DNA from: an uncultured Tateyamaria sp. | Lineage (GTDB): Bacteria; Pseudomonadota; Alphaproteobacteria; Rhodobacterales; Rhodobacteraceae | Assembly: GCF_947503385.1 (NCBI RefSeq) | Contig: NZ_CANNDO010000002.1 | Span: 124,001-188,000 of the forward strand | Direction: 5' to 3' | Length of the DNA: 64,000 nt | Part shown: in pieces, positions 56,003-64,000 of the stretch | Layout: every line of letters starts with the position of its first letter | How positions within the stretch are numbered: the first letter of the stretch is position 1 | The notes under the pieces: model-generated | Database searches by the model: none | The model's input: the letters and a program-made list of their open reading frames with translations, nothing else | Told to the model about the DNA's origin: nothing | Program-made: the position numbers and the translations under genes

Positions 56003-56412
56003 CAGGCTGTGATCCCCGGAACCGGATCATCGACAAAGCCCAGGCTGACGCTTTGCGAAATGACACCTTCCGTGCCAGCCGTTTCGGCACCAAGCGAAAC
56101 AGAAGCGCTCCCGGAACGCATCTCGCCGCCTGTGTTCTTGTCACCGTACTCGACCGCAACCAGCTCACCCGTTTCCGACAGAGTACGCAGACGCGTGTGG
56201 ATGGTCAGCGCGGGGCGTTCCTTCTCAAATGAAAAGGTCAGCGTTGCACCCGCTTCGGTCTGGTATGGGTGCGCGCCGTTTTTGGTGCGGGATACTTGCG
56301 TTTCCTTGCCGGTGTTGAATTCGGCCTCACCCTGATATGGGATCTCGACCATCGTTCCCGTACCGTCATCGATTTTGACCAGAAGGTCCTTTTGATTCAC
56401 TCCCTGACCCAT
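56002..56412 (-). CDS. Major tail tube protein
   Basis: 136 residues, beta-rich, from GQGVNQKDLLVKIDDG to VSLGFVDDPVPG. DLLVKIDDGTGTMVEI and GEAEFNTGKETQVSRTK fit tube proteins of GTA-like siphophages. It precedes the chaperone pair and follows the tail terminator-like gene, as expected. Confidence 0.8.
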   Translation of the reverse strand: MGQGVNQKDLLVKIDDGTGTMVEIPYQGEAEFNTGKETQVSRTKNGAHPYQTEAGATLTFSFEKERPALTIHTRLRTLSETGELVAVEYGDKNTGGEMRSGSASVSLGAETAGTEGVISQSVSLGFVDDPVPGITA

Positions 56413-56413
56413 G

Positions 56414-56833
56414 TCAGTCTCCTATGTGTGTTGAAAACCGGCTGATCCTGTGCTGGTTCAGCGGATCATCGTCTGCGGCGCTGTTGCTGCTGATATGTTC
56501 GATCCCCGTCGCGCCTGGTAACGGGAACCAATCCTCGAGTGCGGCGACGACAATGGGCTGCAGGCGGGCGACATTCTCACCCCCGCGCCCGGTCACGTCG
56601 CCTGTGCTGTCGTCAAAAACGTGCACACTGAATTCATGCCGACCGCGCCGACCGGCCTTTGTGGCGTGCGGCACAACAAGAAAACCGTCGATGCGCACGT
56701 GTAGGCGTTCAGGTTCGCGTGGAACATGGTCAAACACGGGAACGTCAGCCCCGCCTATGCCCTGCCCCATCAAGGCGTCGGTCAGCCTCTGCCACACAGC
56801 CTGTTGCAATGGCCATTGTTGCTGGATTGTCAT
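56414..56833 (-). CDS. Tail completion/terminator protein (DUF3168-like)
   Basis: 139 residues from the ATG at 56831-56833 (MTIQQQWPLQQAVWQRL), 1 bp after the stop of the gp10-like gene. VFDHVPREPERLHVRIDGF and EFSVHVFDDSTGDVTGRGGE fit DUF3168. It caps the tail tube at the head side. Confidence 0.8.
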   Translation of the reverse strand: MTIQQQWPLQQAVWQRLTDALMGQGIGGADVPVFDHVPREPERLHVRIDGFLVVPHATKAGRRGRHEFSVHVFDDSTGDVTGRGGENVARLQPIVVAALEDWFPLPGATGIEHISSNSAADDDPLNQHRISRFSTHIGD

Positions 56834-56834
56834 C

Positions 56835-57260
56835 TCAGACCCCGCGCACCCGGCCCCGACCATTGCGGCCAAGACTTGACGGCCCAGCCGCCAAACTCAG
56901 GGCACGTCGCATCCGGCGCTTGTGTTTCGGCGCCTGCTCTGCCACCGCCAAATCATGGAACGGTCGAGCGCTTGTGTACCGCGTCCCGTCATGCACGAAA
57001 CGGGCGTAGAACGCCGCCCTCCGTGCAGAGCGTGTAATGTACCCGACCAAACCAGTCTGCTTGGCTTTGCGCACAGTTTTGGAATACCGACGGCGCAACA
57101 GGCCCGAGCGACGTTTGACCATAGCAGCAATGTTCGCGCGCCCCGCCCCATGGACTGCGTCCACCGTGTCCCCGATCGCGTCAACCGTCACCTTGTCCAA
57201 AAGACCCGGTCGCGCCTTTGCGCGGCGGCGCGCCCCTCTGAACCCCCGCGCACGGCTCAT
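56835..57260 (-). CDS. HK97 gp10-like tail/neck protein
   Basis: 141 residues, very basic (GARRRAKARPG, KRRSGLLRRRYSK). YITRSARRAAFYARFVHDGT and ARPFHDLAVAEQ match the HK97 gp10 pattern (F-x-H-G-T then R-P-F). Part of the head-tail neck. It overlaps the upstream closure gene by 4 bp. Confidence 0.8.
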   Translation of the reverse strand: MSRARGFRGARRRAKARPGLLDKVTVDAIGDTVDAVHGAGRANIAAMVKRRSGLLRRRYSKTVRKAKQTGLVGYITRSARRAAFYARFVHDGTRYTSARPFHDLAVAEQAPKHKRRMRRALSLAAGPSSLGRNGRGRVRGV

Positions 57261-57601
57261 GTCGGTTGCCCCTCCTGCAGCACCATACTGATGCTGTTGT
57301 CGCGTATATCCGGGAACGCTGCGGATCGAACCGCAAACACGCGCCCATCAAGAGATTTGACCCGCCAGCCTGCGCGCACCTGTAGGGTGTCATCATCGGC
57401 GCGAACTTTGCACAGGTAATCTGGCACTTGCGTCATGTGACCGCCCACCTGCGCATCATCGTTGACACTTTGCGGCCGGACGGTGAATTCCGCTTTGCGA
57501 TCGAAACGGGGTGTCCAGGCAGTTTCATAGCCCCCCGCCCCGTTGCTGACGTTGACACTCTCTTCGAACGTCAACGGCGTGTTCAATCGCCCTGCCTGCA
57601 T
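57257..57601 (-). CDS. Head closure/head-tail adaptor protein
   Basis: 114 residues. Start MQAGRLNTPLTFEESVNVSN and middle ETAWTPRFDRKAEFTVRPQS, ending RVFAVRSAAFPDIRDNSISM, are typical of SPP1 gp16-like closure proteins, which seal the portal after packaging. Confidence 0.82.
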   Translation of the reverse strand: MQAGRLNTPLTFEESVNVSNGAGGYETAWTPRFDRKAEFTVRPQSVNDDAQVGGHMTQVPDYLCKVRADDDTLQVRAGWRVKSLDGRVFAVRSAAFPDIRDNSISMVLQEGQPT

Positions 57602-57607
57602 AACAGA

Positions 57608-57790
57608 TCAGCCCGCTTTCGCAGGCTTGTTGCCCGAAGGCTTGGCGACGTCATCGGCCACCTCTTCGACGCATTGAAGCGTTTTGCCGTCTGCAACATC
57701 GGCCGCGTCGACGGTATCCCCGACTTCATAGCGCTTGCGATTGCCGCTATCGTTTGGCTTCCCGACGAAGCCCCTGGTTGCTTTGAACAT
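57608..57790 (-). CDS. Small phage protein in neck region, unknown
   Basis: 60 residues from the ATG at 57788-57790, preceded by GAAAGGACC; an ATG seven codons upstream overlaps the connector gene end. RYEVGDTVDAADVADGKTLQ suggests a small beta domain, ending in a basic KPAKAG tail. Genes of this size and place are common between connectors in HK97-type phages; function unknown. Confidence 0.6.
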   Translation of the reverse strand: MFKATRGFVGKPNDSGNRKRYEVGDTVDAADVADGKTLQCVEEVADDVAKPSGNKPAKAG

Positions 57791-57807
57791 TGTGATGGTC
57801 CTTTCGT

Positions 57808-58110
57808 TCACTCACAGAAGTTTCGGTGTGGTTCCAGCAAGGCCTTGACGCCCATCGGAACCTCTGATGCGGTCGCGGCAATCACCGCCGCCTCGCGGAA
57901 TCGGTAGTAGTGCGCGACCAAAAGCCGGACGGCCTGCAGGATGTCGGCAGGCCAGCCGCTGGGGAATTCACTGTCGAGATCCCGACGAACATACCGCACC
58001 ACATGCGCTTCGGCGGCGTCGATATATGACTGCAACAAAACGTCGTCGCCGTTATGGTTCAGGGCGACATTGCATTGCGGCTTGACGTCCGCCGGGATCA
58101 ATTGGCTCAC
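57808..58110 (-). CDS. Head-tail connector (HK97 gp6-like)
   Basis: 100 residues from GTG 58110, overlapping the upstream stop (GTGA). SYIDAAEAHVVRYVRRDLDS and DILQAVRLLVAHYYRFREAA are the helices of the gp6/gp15 connector fold. Twelve or thirteen copies form a ring under the portal. Confidence 0.82.
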   Translation of the reverse strand: MSQLIPADVKPQCNVALNHNGDDVLLQSYIDAAEAHVVRYVRRDLDSEFPSGWPADILQAVRLLVAHYYRFREAAVIAATASEVPMGVKALLEPHRNFCE

Positions 58111-58664
58111 GTCTTAGCAGCCTTATTGCCGTCGGCCTTCCCCGATACTTCGGACTTTTCATTCTCCACCGCCCGCACCAGCGCTTCGAGATCAGAAGCA
58201 ACTTTGTCTGCGCGTTCGAGTGCTGCGTCGCGCTCGTTTTTGACTGCCTCGAGATCAGCCATGGCTTGCGTTGCCTCGTCGATCCGAACCTGTTCCGACT
58301 CGGCAAGCTTGGCAATCAAAACCGCTAAATCATCTTGCACTTCTGACAATTTCGCTTGGGCATCCCCGGCCTCCTCCAGCGCCTTGGCTTCGCCGGTCTG
58401 CGCCGATTTCAGCGCCGTCCGCAAATCGGCTGCTGTCGCCGCAGCATCCGGTGCGTTGGCTTGTGCGTTTGCCAGCTTCTCGGCCTTCTTCCGATCTTTC
58501 TGGACCTCGGCCTTGGTCATCGCTTTCAGTAGCGGTGGATCGCGATCCAAAAGCGGGCGAACGTGTTTCATCACTTTCGGGTTCTTTTCGTCAATGTCGT
58601 AGATGACACCGAACCGGAAGGTCTGGACGGACGTGTGGGCCGTCGACAAGCATTTTACGAACAT
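58107..58664 (-). CDS. Coiled-coil phage protein after capsid gene
   Basis: 185 residues. The first 50 form a small globular start (FRFGVIYDIDEKNPKVMKHV); residues 55-170 are a long Ala/Glu/Lys-rich coiled coil, followed by a basic end. The place between capsid and connectors suggests a head accessory or decoration protein, but it is not recognised. A terminator separates it from the capsid gene. Confidence 0.65.
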   Translation of the reverse strand: MFVKCLSTAHTSVQTFRFGVIYDIDEKNPKVMKHVRPLLDRDPPLLKAMTKAEVQKDRKKAEKLANAQANAPDAAATAADLRTALKSAQTGEAKALEEAGDAQAKLSEVQDDLAVLIAKLAESEQVRIDEATQAMADLEAVKNERDAALERADKVASDLEALVRAVENEKSEVSGKADGNKAAKT

Positions 58665-58677
58665 GGTCGTCTCCTGT

Positions 58678-58702
58678 AAAAACGGCGACCAGAAGGCCGC
58701 CG
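58678..58702 (-). terminator. Terminator downstream of major capsid gene
   Basis: On the minus strand CGGCGGCC and GGTCGCCG pair with one mismatch around TTCT (58683-58702), followed by five T. It lies 25 bp after the capsid stop and probably lowers expression of the later genes relative to capsid. Confidence 0.65.
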
Positions 58703-58726
58703 TATGTTGCGTCGTGTTCGCGCGGA

Positions 58727-60028
58727 TTACGCGAAAACGAAGTCCCCTTTGACCATGGCAAGGGCGCGCTTGATCGCCAGAGCAACACGCTTGCGGGCCT
58801 TCACCGTGATCATGTCTTCGATGAAGTTCTGGTCATGTTCGGTCGACATGATGACTTCGGTCTGGTTGCGATCGTAGAACGTCGCGGCCATCGGAAAATC
58901 CCCGGCCAGCCATTCGCCTGAAGACATCGAATTGGACTCGATCACGCCCTTGCCCCACAGTACCGGCGTGCCCTGAACACCGGGGTTCCCGTAGATGTAG
59001 CGATTGTCCGTGCCGCCAACTTTCAGCAGCTCGATGGCGGTCCAGTCGGTTGGGTTCAGCAGGAACTCTGTTGCCATGTAGTCTTCCAGAGTGATTTGAA
59101 GGATACCAAGGCGCAGACGGTCAACGTGGTTGACGTTCGGCAGACCTGCCGGGGCGGCAAATGCTGGTGCTGCGGGCAAAAGGCCTGTCAGGTTCTCGCC
59201 CAAACCATCGCCCGCGACGATCTGGCGTTCCTCTTCGAGGTCGATCAGGTAGCGCAGTTCGCCGTCAATTTCCGACTGCAGTTGATCCGCATCTGCCAGA
59301 GCCTCTTCGCTCAGGTTGGTGTGCGTGGCCACCTTCTTGACGCGCTCGACTGACTTTTCCCAGCCGAATTCCGACGGCCCACTTGGTGCACCTTCGGCGA
59401 CCATGCCTGTTCCGTCCGTGCGCAGTACCTGACGACGGTAGTGCACCTGGTCGGACCCGACACTTGCGGGCGTCAACAGGCCACGCACCATCAGGCGGCG
59501 GCGCGGCATCCGTACCGGGTCACGCTCTTCTTCGTGGTAGATCAGCCCGCCACCGGATCCGGCCGCAGTTGTGATCGCGTTGGCCACATCGATCGACATC
59601 GTGCCGCCGGTAAAGGATTTGACCCTTTCGTTTTGCACAATGGCTTGGCCAAGGGTCATGGGCTTGGCACCACCGCCCTTGTTGCCTTCGGCCACCTGCT
59701 GCGAAACGTCCAGCACCTTTGTGTCCAGACCTTCGAGCATCTCCTTCAGTTCGTTGACGACTTTCATGGTCGCCGTTTGTTCAGACAGCAGCTTGTCAGC
59801 CGCAGCCTTGGTTTCGGCGGAAACCTCACCAGCCCTTTTTGCCTCGTTCAGGGCATTCTCGGCCGTCTGTTTCACTTCGCCGTTAAGCGTGTCGAGTTTT
59901 TGTTCGACAGTCTTCAGCAGCGTTTCCGGGTCGCCGGTTCCTTCGTTGCGAACTTGGCCAAGAATGGAGTCCGGGCGCGCGGCTGCAAGTGCCGCCAAAG
60001 AAATGGCGGGCATTGAAAGCTTTTTCAT
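58727..60028 (-). CDS. Major capsid protein, HK97 family
   Basis: 433 residues. Residues 30-110 are a coiled-coil delta (scaffold) domain (LLKTVEQKLDTLNGEVKQTA), removed by the protease encoded next to it. The remainder has the HK97 core: YHEEERDPVRMPRRRLMVRG, WEKSVERVKKVATHTNLSEE and AGDFPMAATFYDRNQTEVIM. The gene follows the protease gene by 11 bp. Confidence 0.93.
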   Translation of the reverse strand: MKKLSMPAISLAALAAARPDSILGQVRNEGTGDPETLLKTVEQKLDTLNGEVKQTAENALNEAKRAGEVSAETKAAADKLLSEQTATMKVVNELKEMLEGLDTKVLDVSQQVAEGNKGGGAKPMTLGQAIVQNERVKSFTGGTMSIDVANAITTAAGSGGGLIYHEEERDPVRMPRRRLMVRGLLTPASVGSDQVHYRRQVLRTDGTGMVAEGAPSGPSEFGWEKSVERVKKVATHTNLSEEALADADQLQSEIDGELRYLIDLEEERQIVAGDGLGENLTGLLPAAPAFAAPAGLPNVNHVDRLRLGILQITLEDYMATEFLLNPTDWTAIELLKVGGTDNRYIYGNPGVQGTPVLWGKGVIESNSMSSGEWLAGDFPMAATFYDRNQTEVIMSTEHDQNFIEDMITVKARKRVALAIKRALAMVKGDFVFA

Positions 60029-60039
60029 AGCTTACCTCG

Positions 60040-60885
60040 TTAGATGGAGTTCAGTTTGTCCAGCGCGGTCTGCGCCAACTCTGCAACGGCAGCGCGCGGC
60101 GTACCGGATGGGGCAGCGTCTTGCGTGCCCCCTTTCAGACCGGCGATTAGCGACCGCCGTTCCGATCTCGTGACGCCCTGACGGGCCAACAAAAGATCAA
60201 CCTGACGCGTGGCCGCGACTGGGTTGTCTTTTGTGTTGTTCTGTGCGCCGCCTGCAATGGCATCGTCGCCAAGGATCGCATCCGCAAGGCCCAAGTCGAC
60301 GGCTTCGGTCCCGCCGATCCACGTTTCCTTGTCGAGCATGGTCGCGATCTCTTTTTCAGCGATCCCGCTCCGGGCGTGATAGACCTCGGCCGCCGCCGCG
60401 TCGAAGGGTTCAAGCCAATCCGCGACCTCGCGGAACGCATGACGATCCCCTGCGGCAAGAACCCATGTGTTGTGGATCATCAGAAAGGCCGCGCGTGAAA
60501 TCTGGATTTTGTCACCTGCCATCGCAATGATGGACGCGGCCGAAGCGGCGAGACCAAGGATCTTGATCGTCACGGCGCCCGGATGTTCGTTTAACAGGTT
60601 GTAAATTGCCAGCCCTTCAAAGAAATCACCGCCGGGGCTGTTGATCGACACGACGACGTCACGATCCCCAATGTTGCGCAACGCACCCGCGATACGCTTG
60701 GCCGTCACACCATCGCCAAACCAATCTGCGCCGATCGGGTCCAGGATCGAGATCGTTGCTTCGTCTTTGTCTGACCCAGCGGATTGAATGTCCGAATTCC
60801 AACGCTGAATTGCGCTTACGGCAATGTCGGCCTTTGCGCCTGGGCGGGTCGGCACCCGAGCGATGGGCAAATCACGTTTGGTCAT
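60040..60885 (-). CDS. Head maturation protease, ClpP-like
   Basis: 281 residues from the ATG at 60883-60885 with GGAAGGG upstream; it overlaps the portal gene end by 14 bp. ClpP fold with VVVSINSPGGDFFEGLAIYN, catalytic Ser115 in GLAASAAS and His138 in AFLMIHNTWVL. It cleaves the capsid delta domain during prohead maturation. Confidence 0.92.
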   Translation of the reverse strand: MTKRDLPIARVPTRPGAKADIAVSAIQRWNSDIQSAGSDKDEATISILDPIGADWFGDGVTAKRIAGALRNIGDRDVVVSINSPGGDFFEGLAIYNLLNEHPGAVTIKILGLAASAASIIAMAGDKIQISRAAFLMIHNTWVLAAGDRHAFREVADWLEPFDAAAAEVYHARSGIAEKEIATMLDKETWIGGTEAVDLGLADAILGDDAIAGGAQNNTKDNPVAATRQVDLLLARQGVTRSERRSLIAGLKGGTQDAAPSGTPRAAVAELAQTALDKLNSI

Positions 60886-62107
60886 TGTTGTCCCTTCCCA
60901 ATAGTTCAAGCGGCACCATCTGTGCCTGCGCCAACAAGGCATCCGCGTTAGGATCACTGTGGCGTTGAAGGTTCATCCGCTCGCGCCGTTCGTTGGCCGT
61001 CATTGTCCCACCCATGCCGAGTTTCAGCATCAGGTCGCCCTTGGCTTTACTGTCCATTTCGATCATCGCGTCACGGTCGAACTTGAAAAACTCCCGGCGA
61101 CGCGCCGCAGGCGGCAACAAATCCTTTTTCATCCGCTTTTCGAGCCGAACCAGAAACGGGTTGATGCCAAGTGTGCGCCAAGACAATAGAATTGCCTCAA
61201 CACCACTGCCCCACATAGTCTGACCTTCGTTGGCGTGACCAATGACAATTGGCGGGACACCGAACCAACGGCAAACGTCTTCAATCCCAAAACGGCGCGT
61301 GTCGAGGAGCTGCGCGTCCTCCGGGTTCATTTGAAGCTGTTTCCAGTCCAGACCGGCTTCCAGAACCATCGTCTTTCCCGCTTTAGACGATCCGACATAC
61401 TGTTCAATCAAAGTGTGCAGTTGGTCGCGTTGATCCTTTTTCAAGGTCTGTTCGGACTGCAAAATCCCGGCCGGTAGTGCGGCGTTGGAGAAAATCGACG
61501 CCGCGGTCTGATCAGCAGCCAATGCCGCACCGATTGAATTCGCACCGTAGCGGACAACGGACATGCCCAGGCCATCACCAGCACCAAAGCCGCGAAGGTG
61601 GAACACCTTATCAGCGGGCAGGTATTCGACCTTTCCGCGATCGACGATCCGATAACGAAACCCACCGCCTCGCAGGGCCTCTGCCGTACACCCCAAAAGA
61701 GGCTTTAGGCCAACGAGGCGATTCCCGATCATAAGCCGCTCGGAATAGGCATTTCCCTGCAGCAAGGTTTGGGCAATCACACCTTCCCAATACTCCGGGG
61801 CCGTTTGCTCTTGGTTCGGCGAATCCTTGACGATCTCGGCAACATCGTCCGCCAACGCGGTGCGCCCGCCGTTGCTGTCTCGCCGGTAATGTTCGACCGG
61901 CAGTGAAGAGATCATTTCCGCTGTCTTGCGCACGCAATCCCAAACGGCCGAATGTTCGAGCGATGATTTTGCATTGACCATCGGGCCTGCCTTGGACCGC
62001 GTCGCATTCATTGGCCATGGCGATCCGTTGGCGAATGGCGACCAGCCGGTTCCAAAGGTGTATTCCGCCTTCACGCCCCGCGCGGCCGCCTTCAAAAATC
62101 GGATCAT
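60872..62107 (-). CDS. Portal protein, HK97 family
   Basis: 411 residues. SSLEHSAVWDCVRKTAEMIS and PVEHYRRDSNGGRTAL open the family pattern, and FGIEDVCRWFGVPPIVIGHA with GSGVEAILLSWRTLGINPFL close it. Twelve copies form the DNA channel at one head vertex. It overlaps the terminase gene by 4 bp. Confidence 0.94.
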   Translation of the reverse strand: MIRFLKAAARGVKAEYTFGTGWSPFANGSPWPMNATRSKAGPMVNAKSSLEHSAVWDCVRKTAEMISSLPVEHYRRDSNGGRTALADDVAEIVKDSPNQEQTAPEYWEGVIAQTLLQGNAYSERLMIGNRLVGLKPLLGCTAEALRGGGFRYRIVDRGKVEYLPADKVFHLRGFGAGDGLGMSVVRYGANSIGAALAADQTAASIFSNAALPAGILQSEQTLKKDQRDQLHTLIEQYVGSSKAGKTMVLEAGLDWKQLQMNPEDAQLLDTRRFGIEDVCRWFGVPPIVIGHANEGQTMWGSGVEAILLSWRTLGINPFLVRLEKRMKKDLLPPAARRREFFKFDRDAMIEMDSKAKGDLMLKLGMGGTMTANERRERMNLQRHSDPNADALLAQAQMVPLELLGRDNNDQT

Positions 62108-63828
62108 GCGACAACCACCACGTTTGCAAGGAAATCATCCAGCCCGCCGCCCGATGGAACCGGGTTTTGCAGCATAAGCTGCGACGCGTTTAACAGACCC
62201 GCCACCACGTCGATCTTAGCCGCGCCCGCCAGTTCTTTCGTTATGTACTGGTTCGACCGCTTCAACTCGACTTTGGAGTTCCCGACGGACCACGCAAAAA
62301 GAGGTTGCCCGCCGTGTCGCATGATCCCGGATTTTAGCCGCAAAGGTATCGACTTGATCGACGCTTGCAACTGCCAGCCCTGACCTACACCCGTCAGAAA
62401 CGGCTGACCCAAACCGGCCAGATCCAGTTCATTCTGCAGTTCAGGCAAACCTGCAATGTCAACGCCCACCGCATTCTCTTCTGGCATCTTGCCGGTTTCA
62501 TGCAGCATCGTCACAATCGCCACGATGTCGTCCACGTGTTGGAACGGTGTTTTGCAAATGATCAGGTCGCCGTCCTTCTCGAAGCCTTCGAGAGCGGGCG
62601 CGATGGACTTGCGCAGCTTCAGAACTTCGGGCTGACACCACGCGCGACACCATGCCAGCAAGTTGCCTGTATCGATTTCCTTGCCAAGCGCGACCGCGCC
62701 GCACAGATCGTCATCACCGCCGCCATCAACGCCGAACGTGATAACCTCAGATCTCTCGATCAACTCGTCTAGCGTCTTCGGCCCTGTGTCTGCCTTGTCC
62801 CAATAGATCTGCGCGCGCCACCCGTCGTCGCCTTGGGCGGTGCCAATCTCGACATTGAAATGCTGACTGGCGACCAAGGACAAAGCTTCGGGGCCGTCGT
62901 CTTCTGCGGTTTCCAGCGCGTCACGCAAGAAATCGTAATCGACGCTGCGACCGATATGTGGATTGACGAAGTGCCATGTTTCTTCGTTCTTCCATCCGCC
63001 GTCCTTAACCACGTCCGCGGGCAGCTCGTAGATCAGCGCCAGCATGGGCCGTCGCAGTTGCCCGTCACGGACACGCCGCGCGGTTTTCAGTTCGGCTTTG
63101 AATACGCCGGTTGGCGGCTTCTTTGACTGTGTCGTGATCTGCAACAGAAAGTGCCGGTTCTGCGGATGGGACAACGCACCGCGGATTTCGACAAAAACAC
63201 CTTTTGCGGCAGGTTTGGTTGCAAAGGCGTGTGTTTCGTCGACAAGGATTGTCGCGTTCTTCGCGCCAGTGACAATGTCCGTGTCGGCCGCCTTGATGAT
63301 GATCTGCGACCTGATGTCTGGATTGAGGTTCTTGATCGTTCGCGTTGTCTCGCGTGGTTCTGAAAACAGCGGCCGGATCCGATCCGTCCTTTCGATAATG
63401 CCGGACGCAGTGCCGAACGCGAGTTGCGCCAATTTGATCGATGGCGCAATCAAGATGAATTCGGCAGACGGGCTGGTGTTCAGAATGCACGCCGTCACAA
63501 TGATCGCAGCGGCGATGGCCGTTTTGCCGTTCTTCTTCGGGATCATCACAAAGAATTCGCGCAAGTAACGCTTTTTCAGTTCCGGGTCGTAACTGCCAAA
63601 AATCAAACGCACCAACGCGAATACCCATTCGTCGCACGTCTCCCCAAAAGTCGGAAAACCATCCAGGTCTGGATTGCGCAACGACTTGAATATCCGTAGC
63701 GCCTTCTCGGCGTATGCATCATGCAGCGGCAACACTGGAAGTGGTGGCTTTCCGCCCAGGATCAGGTCTGCCCAATTCGGAACGGCCGTCGACCAGTCGT
63801 CAAACTGATTGAGCGCAAGCATCGACAT
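62104..63828 (-). CDS. Terminase large subunit
   Basis: 574 residues. ATPase: Walker A MIPKKNGKTA (95-104, Lys102), Walker B ATILVDETHAF (Asp197, Glu198). The nuclease domain begins around TFGVDGGGDDDLCGAVALG and includes EENAVGVDIAGL. It cuts concatemeric DNA and pumps it into the head. The start overlaps the stop of the upstream gene (TGATG). Confidence 0.94.
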   Translation of the reverse strand: MSMLALNQFDDWSTAVPNWADLILGGKPPLPVLPLHDAYAEKALRIFKSLRNPDLDGFPTFGETCDEWVFALVRLIFGSYDPELKKRYLREFFVMIPKKNGKTAIAAAIIVTACILNTSPSAEFILIAPSIKLAQLAFGTASGIIERTDRIRPLFSEPRETTRTIKNLNPDIRSQIIIKAADTDIVTGAKNATILVDETHAFATKPAAKGVFVEIRGALSHPQNRHFLLQITTQSKKPPTGVFKAELKTARRVRDGQLRRPMLALIYELPADVVKDGGWKNEETWHFVNPHIGRSVDYDFLRDALETAEDDGPEALSLVASQHFNVEIGTAQGDDGWRAQIYWDKADTGPKTLDELIERSEVITFGVDGGGDDDLCGAVALGKEIDTGNLLAWCRAWCQPEVLKLRKSIAPALEGFEKDGDLIICKTPFQHVDDIVAIVTMLHETGKMPEENAVGVDIAGLPELQNELDLAGLGQPFLTGVGQGWQLQASIKSIPLRLKSGIMRHGGQPLFAWSVGNSKVELKRSNQYITKELAGAAKIDVVAGLLNASQLMLQNPVPSGGGLDDFLANVVVVA

Positions 63829-64000
63829 CAGTGTACCTTCACGGGGTTCAGAAGATCGTCGCCGTCGATCGCAGCCACCGCTGCGTCAACTCGTTGATCC
63901 TTCTTGTTTCGCGGCGCGGGTGCCTCGGGCTTCTCTGCGGGCTGTTCGTCGTCGCCTGCAGCATCCCGAGAAAGATCCTTGATCCTCTCAGCCTGCAGGA
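63828..64000 (-). CDS. C-terminal end of probable small terminase subunit (partial)
   Basis: 57 codons read in from the right edge to a stop at 63828-63830. The visible part is charged and Pro/Ala/Glu-rich (GDDEQPAEKPEAPAPRN, then VDAAVAAIDGDDLLNPVKVH). The identity is inferred from its place directly before the large terminase gene; the DNA-binding part is outside the window. Confidence 0.55.
   Translation of the reverse strand, partial: LQAERIKDLSRDAAGDDEQPAEKPEAPAPRNKKDQRVDAAVAAIDGDDLLNPVKVH

Larger units (their letters stand above)
36528..64000. mobile_element. Tailed-phage (siphovirus-type) prophage, left part
   Basis: From the 3' end of tRNA-Gly to the window edge all recognisable genes are phage-type. 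A control and early region (36.6-41.7 kb) holds small unknown genes on both strands; a continuous leftward late region (64 to 41.7 kb) holds terminase, HK97-type head genes, tail, lysis and host-recognition genes in standard order. No integrase, excisionase, repressor of known type or replication gene is visible. The right end and attR lie beyond the window. All main structural genes are intact, so nothing here shows decay. Confidence 0.9.

Noticed and set aside
52525-63828. A gene transfer agent locus instead of a prophage
   Set aside because: Some tail genes look GTA-like, but the locus has a J-like tip, tail spike, endolysin, Rz/Rz1 and early genes next to a tRNA site, which a GTA cluster lacks.

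Overview
The window looks like a chromosome segment of an alphaproteobacterium, most likely a Rhodobacteraceae (Roseobacter-group) strain, carrying part of a prophage. The evidence is a CckA-type cell-cycle kinase with a CtrA-type box in front of it, a recA gene with the alphaproteobacterial GTTC-N7-GTTC LexA box, an Irr-type iron box in front of a long suf operon, an IscR-like regulator without the usual cysteine ligands, and a corrinoid-protein reactivase of the type used with split MetH.

Positions 1-36.5 kb are host genes. A murein L,D-transpeptidase (partial) and a Tat-exported DUF882 peptidase are divergent. After a tRNA-Arg comes a leftward 12-gene operon (10.8 to 1.8 kb): IscR-like regulator, cysteine desulfurase, sufB, four small genes (mostly membrane, plus YbjQ), sufC, sufD, two Yip1-type membrane proteins and sufS. 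Then follow an alpha/beta hydrolase, a small unknown and an HD phosphohydrolase; a class 3 lipase beside a DUF6795 protein; and two unrelated NADP isocitrate dehydrogenases (monomeric and homodimeric) in divergent orientation. Next are an SMR transporter, an orphan protein resembling RNase A-like toxin domains, typA, a DUF1330 protein, alaS, recA, a sulfotransferase-like protein, cckA, rsmB and guaB. A crotonase, an agmatinase-like enzyme, a 2Fe-2S/ASKHA corrinoid reactivase and a methyltransferase close the host part. A GC-rich hairpin repeat occurs three times between host genes.

At 36.45 kb a tRNA-Gly(CCC) marks the probable left attachment site of a tailed-phage (siphovirus-type) prophage that runs off the right edge. 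Its left arm (36.6-41.7 kb) is the least understood part: two promoters of the same design with a palindrome filling the -35/-10 spacer, a short inverted repeat that follows them, a seven-gene leftward operon containing a 317-bp near-perfect gene duplication, a degenerate serine-recombinase-like protein, and five TGGGTAA elements at about two-turn spacing in a divergent control region. From the right edge leftward, the late genes read: probable small terminase end, large terminase, portal, ClpP-type protease, capsid, connectors, tail tube, a tail chaperone with an apparent -1 frameshift site, tape measure, tail-tip genes including a J-like protein, tail fibre, lysis genes (endolysin, Rz/Rz1, holin-like), an SGNH-esterase tail spike and a PhoB-like winged-helix protein. 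No integrase is visible; it is either beyond 64 kb or absent.

All calls come from reading the sequence; no database search was run.
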